This document shows, piece after piece, positions 46,555 to 58,272 of a stretch of 64,000 nucleotides of DNA. Below the pieces are notes generated by a model, which was not told the DNA's origin, ran no database searches, and saw only the letters and a list, made by a program, of their open reading frames with translations. How positions within the stretch are numbered: position 1 is the stretch's first letter; each line of letters begins with the position of its first letter. The DNA comes from Sesamum alatum. Taxonomy: Eukaryota; Streptophyta; Magnoliopsida; Lamiales; Pedaliaceae. The stretch covers positions 28,815,636 through 28,879,635 of the forward strand of contig JACGWO010000002.1 of NCBI GenBank assembly GCA_034509735.1. Reading direction: 5' to 3'. Both the position numbers and the translations under genes were made by a program.

Positions 46555-46959
46555 ACTATCTTGACCCCATGAATTTGTACAGATCCTTCAGCTAGCTTGA
46601 TGCCAAAGAATGCTTTTGTGGTGACATATCAATATGCCTATCCGGAACCACATAAACCTCGCTCATGCGGAGCATTATGGCGGAGACGTTGTCCAGCCTC
46701 TCATATTGCGTCTGATATCGTTAGACATTGAAGCCAATATGATACTGCGTACTTTCCGGTTGTCCTCATGTCATTTCTCAAACGTCCAACTTTCTTCTGG
46801 CGTGGACTCCTTCGGCAAGTCGCTCGGCTGCGGCTCGTCCAAGACATAGCTTTGGTTCTTGAAACCGAGGACAATCCTCAGGTTTCTAAGCCAGTCCGAA
46901 TAGTTCGTTCCGTTGAATTTATTGGTCTCAAGTACAATGATTAAAGGATTCTTAGACAT
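46555..46959 (-). pseudogene. Copia 2 Gag, N-terminal part
   Basis: The ATG at 46959 starts MSKNPLIIVLETNKFNGTNY, then DWLRNLRIVLGFKNQSYVLD, the conserved gag start. The intact frame ends after 62 residues. The matching remainder down to 46555 is out of frame relative to the complete copia and then broken by the solo LTR. Confidence 0.78.
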
Positions 46960-48921
46960 ATTTATATTTATAAAATGTAAAGCAGAAATTAGCAGATGAT
47001 GGTAATATTATTATTCAAGTTGAAGACATGGTTTTTTAGTCTTTAACCCTCCCACTATTTATACGAAAGTCCACCACTCTCAATTGGAGTTTCGGGAAAC
47101 TATTTCCTAGTGGGCTTGGGATCCATAAGCGTGATCTCCATGCCCCGTTTTTACGATTCATATGAAGAAAAACCTCATGGGAGATATCCAATATTATTCT
47201 CATCCAATGAGATTCCCAAGATATTTTGCCTCACCTATTCGCATGGTTTCGAGGACTCCAAGCGAACCATGTTACTCAGTGTTGGGCCTGACCCATCAAC
47301 CAAATTATGCCTCAACTGTCGCCCCCCACGACTCGTGAGATAGGGAAACGGCGAGTGCAATCTCTTTGTTCACAGCAATGGTGCAGCTTTCTCCTAGTCC
47401 AAGTATGCCACGACTCGTGAGACCACACTTGGGTAGTGGTAGCTTCCTCACCACATTGCTGTAGATGGAAGGCTTGGACATATCAAAATACCATATTGAT
47501 CCAAGTCCATTTTGGACCTAATATTTAATTTGGTCCAACTAAATGATAGTTTGGTAATGATAATGACCGAGACCTCATCACATTAAGTGTTTTAGCATGC
47601 ATAAATATTCAATATTCATAAAGCGTTAAATAAATACGGTGCATGCAGTAAAACATGGCATACCCCTGTTAGGATGATCACAAGCCCAACCTATGCGATC
47701 CACTGAGCCCGCAGTGAGTTTATGGTCTGTCTAGGGTAGTCCTACACTATTACATAAGTGATTAACCCATTGTCATTCCAATCGGCCTTGTGGCTCTTCT
47801 TGTTTTACGCCTTGATGTAACCCATTGTCATTCCACAGGCTTGTTATTATAACAAAATAAACCTCACCAAAATGCTAACTACTCTCATTACATTTGAAAG
47901 TAATACATGGAAAGGAAATAAAGCAGCCTTAACGTCATGAGGCTAAAATCGGGAGAATATAGTCCCAAAAACAAGAGGCACGCAGGCCCCACCCAACAGA
48001 ACAATAAACGAACACCATATATATCCATACATAAGGTCTAGGGCTCTTGTGATCATCTCATGTTGATTCCATCAACACACATAACACAATTATACCAAAT
48101 AATCATACTTAACATGCATATTCAAAATATCCAAGTGATGTCCAACATCACAAGGTACAAATATATAAATAATGCACAAGCTTCAAATCTCAAATTTAAT
48201 AGACATCACATACAATGTATGTACAAAATTCAAATTAATTAAGCAAATTTGATCTAAGGAAAAATTCAATAATTCAAAAATTAAATATGCCATAATTAAT
48301 CCATTTTCAGATAATATGCAGAAAATTATCCAATTCTCAAGAAAACATCAAAAAACCGGCACAAAACGGCCCAGCTATTGTGCCTGCTGGCCGGCTGCCC
48401 ACATAGGATTGCGTGCACGCGCGAGCCCTCTCTGCAGCGCTGGCTCGGCCAGTAGTCAGCGCGCGCGCCTGTGCGCAGCGCCCGTGCCCACATGCCCAGC
48501 GCGCGCAGGCGGGCGCTTGAGCACAGCGCAATGTGCGCCCCCCGCCCCTACCAACAGGCACGCTGGCCCAGCTGCGCGTAGGCGTGAGCCAGCGCGCGCC
48601 AGGGGCCTGCCAGTCAGTGGTCGGCCGGCAGGGGCGGCAGCCAACTACTGCTGCTGTTGTCCGGTTTTTTTTTTTTTTTTTTTTCAGTTTCTCATATTTT
48701 CAGCACATTCACATATAATATAAAATAAAAATAAACATGCAATTTTAAGATCCAATCTACAAAATTGCACATATGATGTATATCAAATTTAAGCAAGTGA
48801 ACAAGTACATTCATTTGTATATTTATATATACAAACATGCTCATAAAGCCGTAAAAGCACGTTATACATGCCAAGCACATAAATCTATGCTCCTTACATC
48901 AAACCGGGCTCTAATACCACT
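46960..48921 (-). other. Copia 2 leader and primer site
   Basis: A roughly 2-kb untranslated leader homologous to 56530-58272. The primer site at 48904-48919 (CCGGGCTCTAATACCA on the + strand) is the initiator-tRNA-Met type with one change. A GC-rich island spans about 48365-48645, followed by a 22-T run at 48665-48686. Confidence 0.7.
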
Positions 48922-50481
48922 TGAAGGGACAAACGGATCGGCCGGGAGCGCGAGCGGAAGCGTGAGAATTGAAAATTGCATAAATTAAAGCATTTTAATC
49001 ACCAAATCCCAAGGGGTGTACCCTCGGGTGCTCAACCGGGCGTTCAATGTAGGATGTGACAATATAGCATAAATATATATTGATCACGTAGAGCATAGAC
49101 ATGGAACAAAATACTACAATAGCGTAAAAATCGAGATTACCTTTGTAGTTAAATTGCCTGCACGGCTACTAGCGTTGTTCCCCTCTGGATATGCTCACTA
49201 AGTTCAAACGTATGAACTCTCTAGAGTAGTCCACACCACACCGGAAGATATCTCAATTTTCTTGTTCGAGAAAAAACGGATCTAGAGGACACTGTTCAAG
49301 AAACTAGAACACTATTGAATTAGTCTCTTTTCTTAAACTAGCTTTGTTCTTCAAGATGATCCAAGATCAAATGAAGAACAAAAGGGATATGTATGAGAGT
49401 AGAGAGGGGCAGCAAATTGAGAGAAAATGTGATGTGTATTTTTCTTCTTTTTCCTAGAGAAAGATGAAATGTAATTCTCTTGTATTGATGATTGTATATA
49501 CTCATATATATACAAAATTAATGTGATTATTGGAATGTGTCTATGTTCATCCAATGATGTCTAGATACATCACAATCAATCCCACTAATTCATCAATCAA
49601 TTCTACCATCTCATAAGGTATGATTTAATCATACCAAATGACAGAGGCTTGATTGGAATTGATTTGTCCCTTACCAAAAGGGACAAGTCAACCTCACCAA
49701 GGTCATGTATGGCCGATTTTTACCTCTCCAAGAGTGGTAATTTTCGGCCACCGATATTGGGAAGAAGTCCAACATCTTCTCATTCAAAAAGTGGAATAAA
49801 CACACCTCTTGGACCAAAATTTAATGGACCGAGTTTCATTGTAATCCAATTACAACGAACCTAAAATTAAATCACATTTAATTCAAAGTCCACTTGAATT
49901 ATTGCCATTTAATCTTGTAATCCAATTAAAAGATCCAATGTTCGATTCTCTACATTAACCGATAAATCCCGTTCACCGACTAAAATGAGGGCCTGATACA
50001 ATATCGGCCCGTTCATCCAATGCACAATCCTGCAAGTAATCTAATTACTCATTATCCTCTGAAATTAACATCAAGTCAATTTCTCCACCTTCTCGGTGAT
50101 TTATGTGTGACCTTTTAGATTCACCCTCAATTAAATTGGGCCCGTGTCCAACAAGAGCCTGTTACCATGGGTGGCCGTCTAGCTACGGTCGATGGCACTA
50201 GAGGCTAGGTGAATGTTGGCGTGAACATTTAGGCGCCATTACGTATGGGTACGGTCCTTCCATCTACCGTCTCCCGGCCTTAGTCTAGGGTATGGAATTG
50301 GACGTCGGTTCCTATCTTTACTAGGCATCTATGCTTAATACTCGAGACTACGCATGCCTTATTGCATCGACACAGGAAACCATTTCCTATTCGACCAACC
50401 ACTGTGGCCACAGGTTCAAGTCGCATGAACGTGTCTCCGAGTGCATAGGAGATACCTCTGTCACGTACTGATAGGGGACGG
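48922..50481 (-). repeat. Copia 2 5' LTR, part 1
   Basis: It begins TGAAGGGACAAACGGATCGG next to the primer site. It is cut at 50481 by the complete copia and continues at 60490. Confidence 0.85.
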
Positions 50482-52600
50482 TGAAGGACAAGCGGATCCG
50501 CCCGGGAGTGCGAGCGGAAGTGAGAAAGCGCGGAAATAGTGCGTAAATTAAATCAAATCTAATTTAAAATACGAATCCCAAGGGGTGTACCCTTGCGTGC
50601 TCAACCGGGCGTTCGATATAGGATGTGTAAATATTAGAAACATATATTTAAACACATAGGGCATAGATGTATATTAAATCAATCAAAGCGTAATAAATCG
50701 TTACCTTTGATTATTTAGTGTATGCTCCCGGCTACTTGCGTTGTTCCTTCTCTGGAATGCTCACGAAATCCAAACGTATGGATTCTCCAAAGGTGATCCA
50801 CACCACACCGGAAAGAAACACACGTTCTTCTTGCTTGCTAGAAAAGAGCGGGTTTGAGAAGGAATCGGTTTAAGAGAAGAACACTATGAATTAGTGCTCT
50901 CTTAAACTTACTTTTTTCTTCTTCTTGATTCAAAATCAAGTGAAGAACACAAGTGTAGGAGAGGGAGAGAGGGCCGAGAGTTTGAGAGAGAGGAGAGGGA
51001 TTTTTTGTCTTCTCTTTTTCCTAGAAAACGATGAATAATGAATCACTTATGCTAGGTGTTGTATATTCTAATATATATACATAATTAATGTGATTATTGG
51101 AATGTGTCTAGGTTCATCCAAGGATGTCTAGATTCATTCCAATCAATCACCATCAATTCTTCAATCAAGCCTACCAAAATTTATGGTATGATCAAATCAT
51201 ACCAAAAGGGAAGAGCTTGATTGGAGTTGATTTGTCTCTTTCCAAAAGAAATAAGTCAACATACCACCTAGCATGAAACATGGCTGATTTTGCTTCCTCC
51301 AAGGGAGCATGTCGGCCATGTTTAATTAAGGAAAGAAGTCCAACTTTTTCCTATTCTAAAATAGGAATTATTTCTCCTCTCAGGTATAATTTAACGGACC
51401 GGGTTTTATCGTAATCCAATTACGACAAATCCAACATTAAATCCAATTTAATGTCCATTTAAATTATTCCCGTTGATCTTTTAATCCAATTAAAAGATCC
51501 AACGTCTCAACGTCTCAACTTTTCATATTTAATCGAAAATCCAATTTACCGATTAAATGAAAGCCCGATACAATATCGGCCCGTCCATCCAATGGACTTT
51601 CCCTTAAGTAATCCAATTACTTATTTTATCCTTCGAGATTGACTCCAAGTTAATCTCTCAACCTCCTCGGTGATTTGTGTGTGACCCTTTAGGTTCACCC
51701 TCAGCTAGACTTGGGCCCGTGTCCCACAAGGGCCCGTTACTATGGGTGGCCGTCTAGCAACGGTCCATGGCACTAGAGACTAGGTGAATTAGCGTGAACA
51801 TTTAGGCGCCGATTCCATACGGGTACGATCCTTCCGTCTACCATCTCCCGGCCTTAGTCTAGGGTATGGAATTGAGCGTCGGTTCCCATCCTCGACTAGG
51901 CATCTATGCTTAATACTCGAGACCACGTATGCTTCATTGCGTCGACGCAGGAAACCATTCCCTGTTCGACCAACCACTGTGGCCACAGCTTCAAACAGCA
52001 TGAACGTGCCTCCGAGTGCATAGGAGATACCTCTGTCACATACTGACAGGGGACGGATCCTCTTCTTGGAATCCACCGTCCTCGCTACATATTCTGACTG
52101 CACTAGACAAGGCTTATGATAATCATACCCGACCAAGCCTCCAAGGCTTCCATATGATGATCCCCGCGAGTCAGTCCAGTCGGCTCGACCCCAGTCGACC
52201 AACCCATCAAGATCGTGTAGGCATCCCACGCCTGTCGCCGATGAAACACGGCACTCATCCAATGAACACGACTCTTGACACAAGTCTCAATAGGACTCTC
52301 GATGCCCTGTCTCGAGGTCCTCGACTTGGAACGTTTCAGACCCAACTCTAATCAGTTGGTTTCATGACCACCATCCAATGCGTGGCCCAACTGCACGAGT
52401 TGTTATCTATGGTCTGTGTGCTTTGTTGCGATATAAGTTAAACACCATTTTAACAAATGTTAGATGAGCGCAACAAAGAAGGTACCATTGGTGACGAACA
52501 CTCATCTTATTCATCACATAATAATATTACATTCACATCGAGTTGTATAATAGGTTACAAATCGCCAAACCTATTGGCTTTCTGGTCACCTATTCTAACA
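50482..52600 (-). repeat. Inner copia 3' LTR
   Basis: Length 2,119 bp. It is very close to 58273-60489, except that about 121 bp is missing near 52127, between two AATCAT words present at both edges of the missing segment in the other LTR. Confidence 0.93.
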
Positions 52601-52616
52601 ATCTCCCACTTGACCT
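52601..52616 (-). other. Inner copia polypurine tract
   Basis: The minus strand reads AGGTCAAGTGGGAGAT directly before the LTR start TGTTAGAATAGG. AAGTGGGAGAT is the usual tract of plant copia elements. Confidence 0.88.
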
Positions 52617-53284
52617 AAAGCCAATCACCCATTGACCTCAAAACCCATCTTATCCAGATGTGGGCAACTTGCGACATGGGCTTAGTAAGTGGATCTACTA
52701 TGTTTTCTGCGGAGCTGACTCGGTCCATCCGAACGTCACACCTACTAACCATCTCTCGGAGCAGATGGTAGCGTCTGAGAATATGTTTGGATCTGTGATG
52801 AGATCTCGGTTCCTTTGCTTGCGCTATAGCCCCGTTGTTATCACAGAAAGATAACCACTAGCTCAGCGAGGCTAGGTACTACACCCAACTCTTGGATATA
52901 GCTCTTCATCCAAACCGCCTCCTTAGCAGCTTCCGAAGCTGCTATGTATTCAGACTCTGTGGTGGAGTCCGCCGTGGTAGCCTGCTTGGAACTCTTCCAA
53001 GCGACCACGCCACCATAAAGTCTGAACACATAACCAGACTGAGACTTGGCATCATCGTCATCCGATTGGAAGCTAGCGTCGCTATAGCCTTCCAGTATCA
53101 ACTCTCCACCGCCGTAGATCAAGAACATGTCCTTAGTCCTTTTCCGGTACTTTAGGATAGTCTTGACTGCACTCCAGTGTGCCTCCCCGGCACACGACTG
53201 ATATCGACTTGTTACGCTCAAATCGAAAGCCACATCAGGTCTAGTGCACTGAACAGCATACTGTATGCTGCCTACGGCTGAAGC
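52617..53284 (-). pseudogene. Inner copia RNase H
   Basis: RNase H removes the RNA template during reverse transcription. Minus-strand motifs: YAVQCTRPDVAFDLSVTSRY, then YGGGELILEGYSDASFQSDD with the catalytic aspartate in SDAS, SGYVFRLYGGVVAWKSSKQA and STTESEYIAASEAAKEAVWM, which contains the catalytic glutamate. An in-frame stop at about 53282 separates it from RT. A one-base insertion near 52845 shifts the last part. That part still reads DPLTKPMSQVAHIWIRWVLR in another frame, up to the polypurine tract. Confidence 0.85.
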
Positions 53285-54346
53285 CTAGGGGATGTCCAAC
53301 ATCCTTTTAAGCTCCTCATCAGTCTTAGGAGACTGCTTCTTGGATAACTTAATTCCATGCCTCATAGGAAGGAATCTTCGTTTTGAGTTCTTCATCTTGA
53401 ATCTCTTCAAGACTTTCTCAATGTACGAGGACTGGCCCATTCCTAACATCCTTTTAGATCTATCCCTGTAGATCTTGATGCCAAGGATGTAGGATGCCTC
53501 GCCTATATCCTTCATGGAGAATTGCGTTGACAACCAAGCTTTAGTGGTACCCAACATCTTAGCATCATTCCCAATGAGCAAGATGTCATCCATGTAAAGC
53601 ACTAGAAACGCAACTGAGCTCCCACTGATCTTCTTGTATACACAAGGATCGAACTCGTTCTTGATGAAATTATATCCCGTATGACTTCATCAAAACGTAT
53701 GTTCCAGCTTCGGGAAGCTTGTTTGAGGCCATAGATGGACCTTTGGAGACGACAGACCTTCTGCTCTTCTCCAACAGTTGTGAAACCTTCCGGCTGATCC
53801 ATATAGATCTCTTCCTCTATGAAACCGTTGAGGAAAGCCGTTTTCACATCCATCTGCCATATTTCATAGTCATACCATGCTGCTATGGCAAGCAGTATCC
53901 GAATGGACTTGGCCATTGCTACGGGCGAGTAGGTTTCCTCAAAATCGACCCCGGGTCGTTGAGTGTAACCTTTCGCCACAAGCCTGGCCTTGAAGGTTGT
54001 AACCTCCCCGTCAGCTCCAAGCTTACGTTTGTAGACCCATTTACCACCCTACAGGTTTAACCCCTTTGGGTGGATCTACTAGGGTCCAAACCTTGTTTGT
54101 ACCCATCGAGTCCATCTCGGATTTCATGGCCTCAAGCCACTTGTCCGAATCGATGTCCGACATCACTTCTTCGTATGTCTTTGGATCATTATCCAACTGA
54201 CAGGTCAAGCCCAGAAATCCATACCTATCAGGTGCATGGGATACTCTGGCCGACCTACGGAGGACTGGAACAATATCAGTGGGAACTACTGGCTCAGATG
54301 TCACTGCCGCCTCTTGGGGTACCTCACTTGATTCCTCAAGGAGCAC
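53285..54346 (-). pseudogene. Inner copia reverse transcriptase
   Basis: RT copies the element RNA into DNA. From the right: a linker (DIVPVLRRSARVSHAPDRYG), WLEAMKSEMDSMGTNKVWTL, then, after a frameshift near 54049, AKGYTQRPGVDFEETYSPVA, IWQMDVKTAFLNGFIEEEIY and RLQRSIYGLKQASRSWNIRF. After a second shift near 53677 it gives the catalytic LYMDDILLIGND and a piece starting STQFSMKDIGEASYILGIKI. The wording is standard Ty1/copia RT. The YMDD motif is intact, but the three frames cannot be translated together. Confidence 0.87.
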
Positions 54347-54355
54347 CTCATCGCG

Positions 54356-55246
54356 TCAACTATCCGATGGAAAACCCTTTTCCAAGAACACTGCGTTTCG
54401 CGAGGCAAAAACTGTTTGCTCGGAGGGATCATAGAAATAATACCCCGCAGTTTCTTTTAGATAGCCGATGAACCTGCATAAACTAGACCTCGAGTCCAGT
54501 TTATCTCCCACTAATCTCTTGACATATGCGGGGCAACCCCACACTTTCAAGTATTTGTAGGAGGCAGGCTTGCCATGCCATATCTCATATGGCGTCTGGG
54601 ATACCTTTTTAGATGGCGCCAAGTTCAAAACTTTGGCCGCCGTCTCAAGAGCGTATCCCCAGAAGGAAAGGGGGAGTTCGGTAAAACTCATCATGGATCG
54701 GACCATGTCCAACAAGGTCCGATTCCTCCTTTCAGATACACCATTAAGCTGCGGTGTTCCAGGAGGGGTCCACTAAGAGAGAATCTCATTCATCTTTTAG
54801 ATAATCAGTAAACTCACCACTCAAATACTCTTCACCTCGGTCCGACCGAAGGGCTTTGATCTTCGACCGGTTTGGTTCTCTACTTCAAGTCTGTATTCCT
54901 TAAACCTTCCAAAGGCTTCAGACTTGTACCTCATCAGGTAAACATAACCATACCGTGAGTGATCATCGGGAAAGGTTATGAAGTACGAGTACCCACCTCT
55001 AGCCTGAGTATTTAGTGGACCACAGACATCTGTATGGATCAAATCCAATAGACCACTGGCTAGCGTACTTTGTCCAACAAAGGGTTTCTTAGTCATCTTT
55101 CCCTTTAGACAGGATTCGCAGGTCGGTAGGTTGTCCAAATCGTCTATTTCTAGACTCTTTGAGTCCACCAACCTTCTTATCCTATCTTTAGAGATATGAC
55201 CTAACCTCGCATGCCATATCTGTGCATTATTATGATCATCACATTT
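54356..55246 (-). pseudogene. Inner copia gag-pre-integrase and integrase
   Basis: From the right: NAQIWHARLGHISKD with the gag-pre-integrase residues and CESCLKGKMTKKPFVGQSTL. The integrase core starts LLDLIHTDVCGPLNTQARGG (first catalytic D). The frame is lost near 54862, and an in-frame stop at about 54773 replaces the Q of a SQW motif. GVSERRNRTLLDMVRSMM, with the catalytic E, follows. The C-terminal part is PYEIWHGKPASYKYLKVWGC and FASRNAVFLEKGF, and ends at a stop near 54355. Stops were recognised by comparison with copia 2 at 42826-43300. Confidence 0.85.
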
Positions 55247-56529
55247 TCATTTGTGTTCTACAGTCATAATCCAATTAGACTGTTGAAGTATGTACAGACC
55301 GTTGACCAATGTACCAAGCAGATGAGAAATACCATCTTTGATAATGAAAAAACCGTTTTTATTGATGGTAAATTCATATCCCTCCTTATCAAGGACTGGG
55401 ATGGAAACAATATTTTTAATCATGCTAGGTACATAGAAACAGTCGTTCAGTACAATCCTAACATGACTACTAATGGCTAACTCTAGTGATCCTACGGCCT
55501 CCGCAGCAACGGCCTTGCCATCGCCTAGCCTTAGGATCATCTCATCCTTGGTTAGCCTTCTGCTTCTTTGCAGTGCCTGCAAATCATTGCAGATGTGAGC
55601 ACCACACTCGGTATCCAATACCCATGAAGCAAAATTAGTAATCATATTTACTTCAACCACAAACATACCTGGGTTGGAGAGGAGTTGTGGGCACTCCCTC
55701 TTCCAATGCCCTTTCCCTCGGCAATGCATGCAGACATCATTTGCCTTGGACCGCTGAGAACCACGGGCCTTCCCTTTCCCTTTTCTTGATCCAACCGGAG
55801 AAATAGGGGTGCCTGGAGCGCGAGCAGGGGCCGCAACCGTCTTCCCTTTGCCCTTCTTCCTCTTCCAGCGTCCGGCCCTCTTGCCATTCGCCTTGGAGGT
55901 CGAAGCCTCTCCTATCAATACCGCCGGCGCCGACTTGTGTGTCGTTGCCTCGTATTGGACCAGCATGTTGATCAACTCATGAATAGACTTCTCAAGTCCG
56001 TTCATGTTGTAGCTTACAACAAACAGGTCATAGGATGGAGGAAGCGACTGGAGGATCACGTCAATGTACGTGTCATTGTTAAGCCCAGCTTTAAGGTCCT
56101 CGAGTTTCTCCACTAGGGAGAGCATCTTGACCCCATGACTTTGTACAGACGCTCCTTCAGCAAGCTTGGTGCCGAAGAATGCTTTTGTGGCAGCATATCT
56201 AATATGCCTATCCGGAACCGCATAAACCTCGTTCATGCGAGCATTATTGTGGAGACGTTGTCCAGCCTCTCATATTGCTTCTGGATGTCGTTAGACATCG
56301 AAGCCAGTATGATACTGCGTACTTTCCGGTTGTCCTCATGCCATTTCTCGAACGTCAAACGTTCTTCAGGCGTGGACTCCTCCGGTAAGTCGCTCGGCGG
56401 CGGCTTGTCCAAGACGTAGCCTTGGTTCTCGAAACCGAGGACAATCTTCAGGTTTCTCAGCCAGTCCGAGTAGTTCGTTCCGTTGAATTTGTTACTCTCA
56501 AGAATCATGGTTAACGGGTTCTTAGACAT
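55247..56529 (-). pseudogene. Inner copia Gag and protease
   Basis: Gag packages element RNA, and protease processes the polyprotein. It starts at the ATG at 56529: MSKNPLTMILESNKFNGTNY, DWLRNLKIVLGFENQGYVLD, then EKWHEDNRKVRSIILASMSN. A one-base loss near 56238 shifts the frame. The 329-residue frame to 55247 has DVILQSLPPSYDLFVVSYNM, a lysine/glycine-rich basic stretch, the CCHC knuckle CMHCRGKGHWKREC (CX2CX4HX4C), and the protease with active site D-T-E in VLDTECGAHICN, where D-T-G is expected. It ends at a TGA in place of a cysteine codon at EHKC. Confidence 0.87.
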
Positions 56530-58272
56530 ATCTACATTAATGGAAATGTAAAGCAGAAATTAGCAGATGATGGTAATATTATTGTTCAAGTTGAAAACTT
56601 GGTCTTTTAATCTTTAACCCTCCCACTATTTATACGAAAGTCCGCCACTCTCAAGCTGAGTTTCGGGAAACCATTTCCTAGTGGGCTTGGGATCCACAAG
56701 CGTAATCTCCATGCCCCGCTTTTATGATTCACATGAAGAAGACCTCGTGGGAGATATCCAATATCATTCTCATCCAATGAGATTCCCAAGATATTTTGCC
56801 TCACCTATTCGCATGGTTCCGAGGACTCCAAGCGAACCATGTTACTCAGTGTTGGGCCCGACCATCAACCAAATCATGCCTCAAACTGTCTCCCCCCACG
56901 ACTCGTGAGATAGGAAAACAGCGAACGCAGTCTTTTTGTTCACAACAATGGTGCAGCTTTCCCCTAGTCCAAGTGTGCCACGACTCGTGAGACCACACTT
57001 GGGTAGTGGTAGCTTCCTCACCACATTGCTGTGGACGGAAGGCTCGGACAGACCAAAATACCATTTTGATCCAAGTCCGTTCTGGGCCTAATATTTAATT
57101 TGGTCCAACCAAATGAGAGTTTGTGTATGACCGAGACCTCATCACATTATGGTGTTTTAGCATGCATAAATATCCAATATTTAAAGCGATAAATAAAAAC
57201 GCCGTATGCATAAAACATAGCATACCCCTGTTAGGATGATCACAAGCCCAACCTATGCGACCCACTGAGCCCGTAGTGAGTCTATGGTCTGTCTAGGGTG
57301 GTCCTAAATTATTACAATAATAATAAACCCATTGTCATTCCAATGGGCCTTGAAGTGCTTCTTGTTTCACGCCTTGATGCTTCTCCTTGGGGTCTCCGAC
57401 TCCAATTGCTTGTTAAAATTAAAACCTCACCAGTCCTATCTACTCTCATTACAACTGAAAGTAATACATCGGCAATAAAGAAAAAAAGCCTTAACATCAT
57501 GAGGCTGAAAAATACAGAAGATGATAGTCGCAAAAACAAGAGGCACGCAGGCCCCACCCAACAGAAAATAAATGATCATACATTCATCCATACATAAGGT
57601 CTAGGGCTCTTGTGATCATCCCATGTTGATTCCATCAACACACATAACATAATTATTCCAAATAATCATGCATAATTACCAATGGATATTCCAAATACCC
57701 AAGTGATGTCCAACATCACAAAAGTATAAACATACAAATAATATGCAAAATTCAAATTTCAAATTTAATGGACATTTTAAACAATGCATCCAATGCATGT
57801 ATTAATCCCAAATTAATTAAGCAAATTTAATTCAAGGAATAATCCAATTATTCCAAAATGAAAAATGCAAAATTAATATATTTTCAGAATATTGTGCAGA
57901 AAATACAAAAAATCAAATTTTCCAGAAAAAGTCGAAAAAGGGCACAAAACGGCCCAGCCGTTATGCTGGCAGGCCGGCCGCGCGCGCAGGCGCCTGCCTG
58001 CGTGCGGCCACTGCCGGTCCAATCGATTTTTTTTTTTCAAAAATATTTCAGCACAATAACAGTAATATTATTCTGAAAATAAGCATGTAATTTTAGATCC
58101 AATCTAACAAAATTAAGCATGCCAAAAGTCCATTAAATCCAAACAATTGAATCATCATATTATTCATATATTTATGTAATCTAACATGCCAATAAAGCCA
58201 TTTAAAAGCAAGTAGATCATGCCAAACACATAGATCTATGCCCCTTACATCGAACCGGGCTCTGATACCACT
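56530..58272 (-). other. Inner copia leader and primer site
   Basis: A 1.74-kb untranslated leader. The primer site at 58256-58270 reads TGGTATCAGAGCCCG on the minus strand, matching the 3' end of plant initiator tRNA-Met, two bases from the LTR. A short GC-rich island at about 57955-58015 is the counterpart of the longer ones in copia 2 and copia 3. Short frames here have no family resemblance. Confidence 0.85.

Noticed and set aside
51789..52283. 164-residue minus-strand reading frame in a copia LTR
   Set aside because: It lies wholly within LTR sequence, is made long by the 121-bp deletion, and the matching frame in the other LTR (59548-59871) is shorter. No protein family is recognisable.
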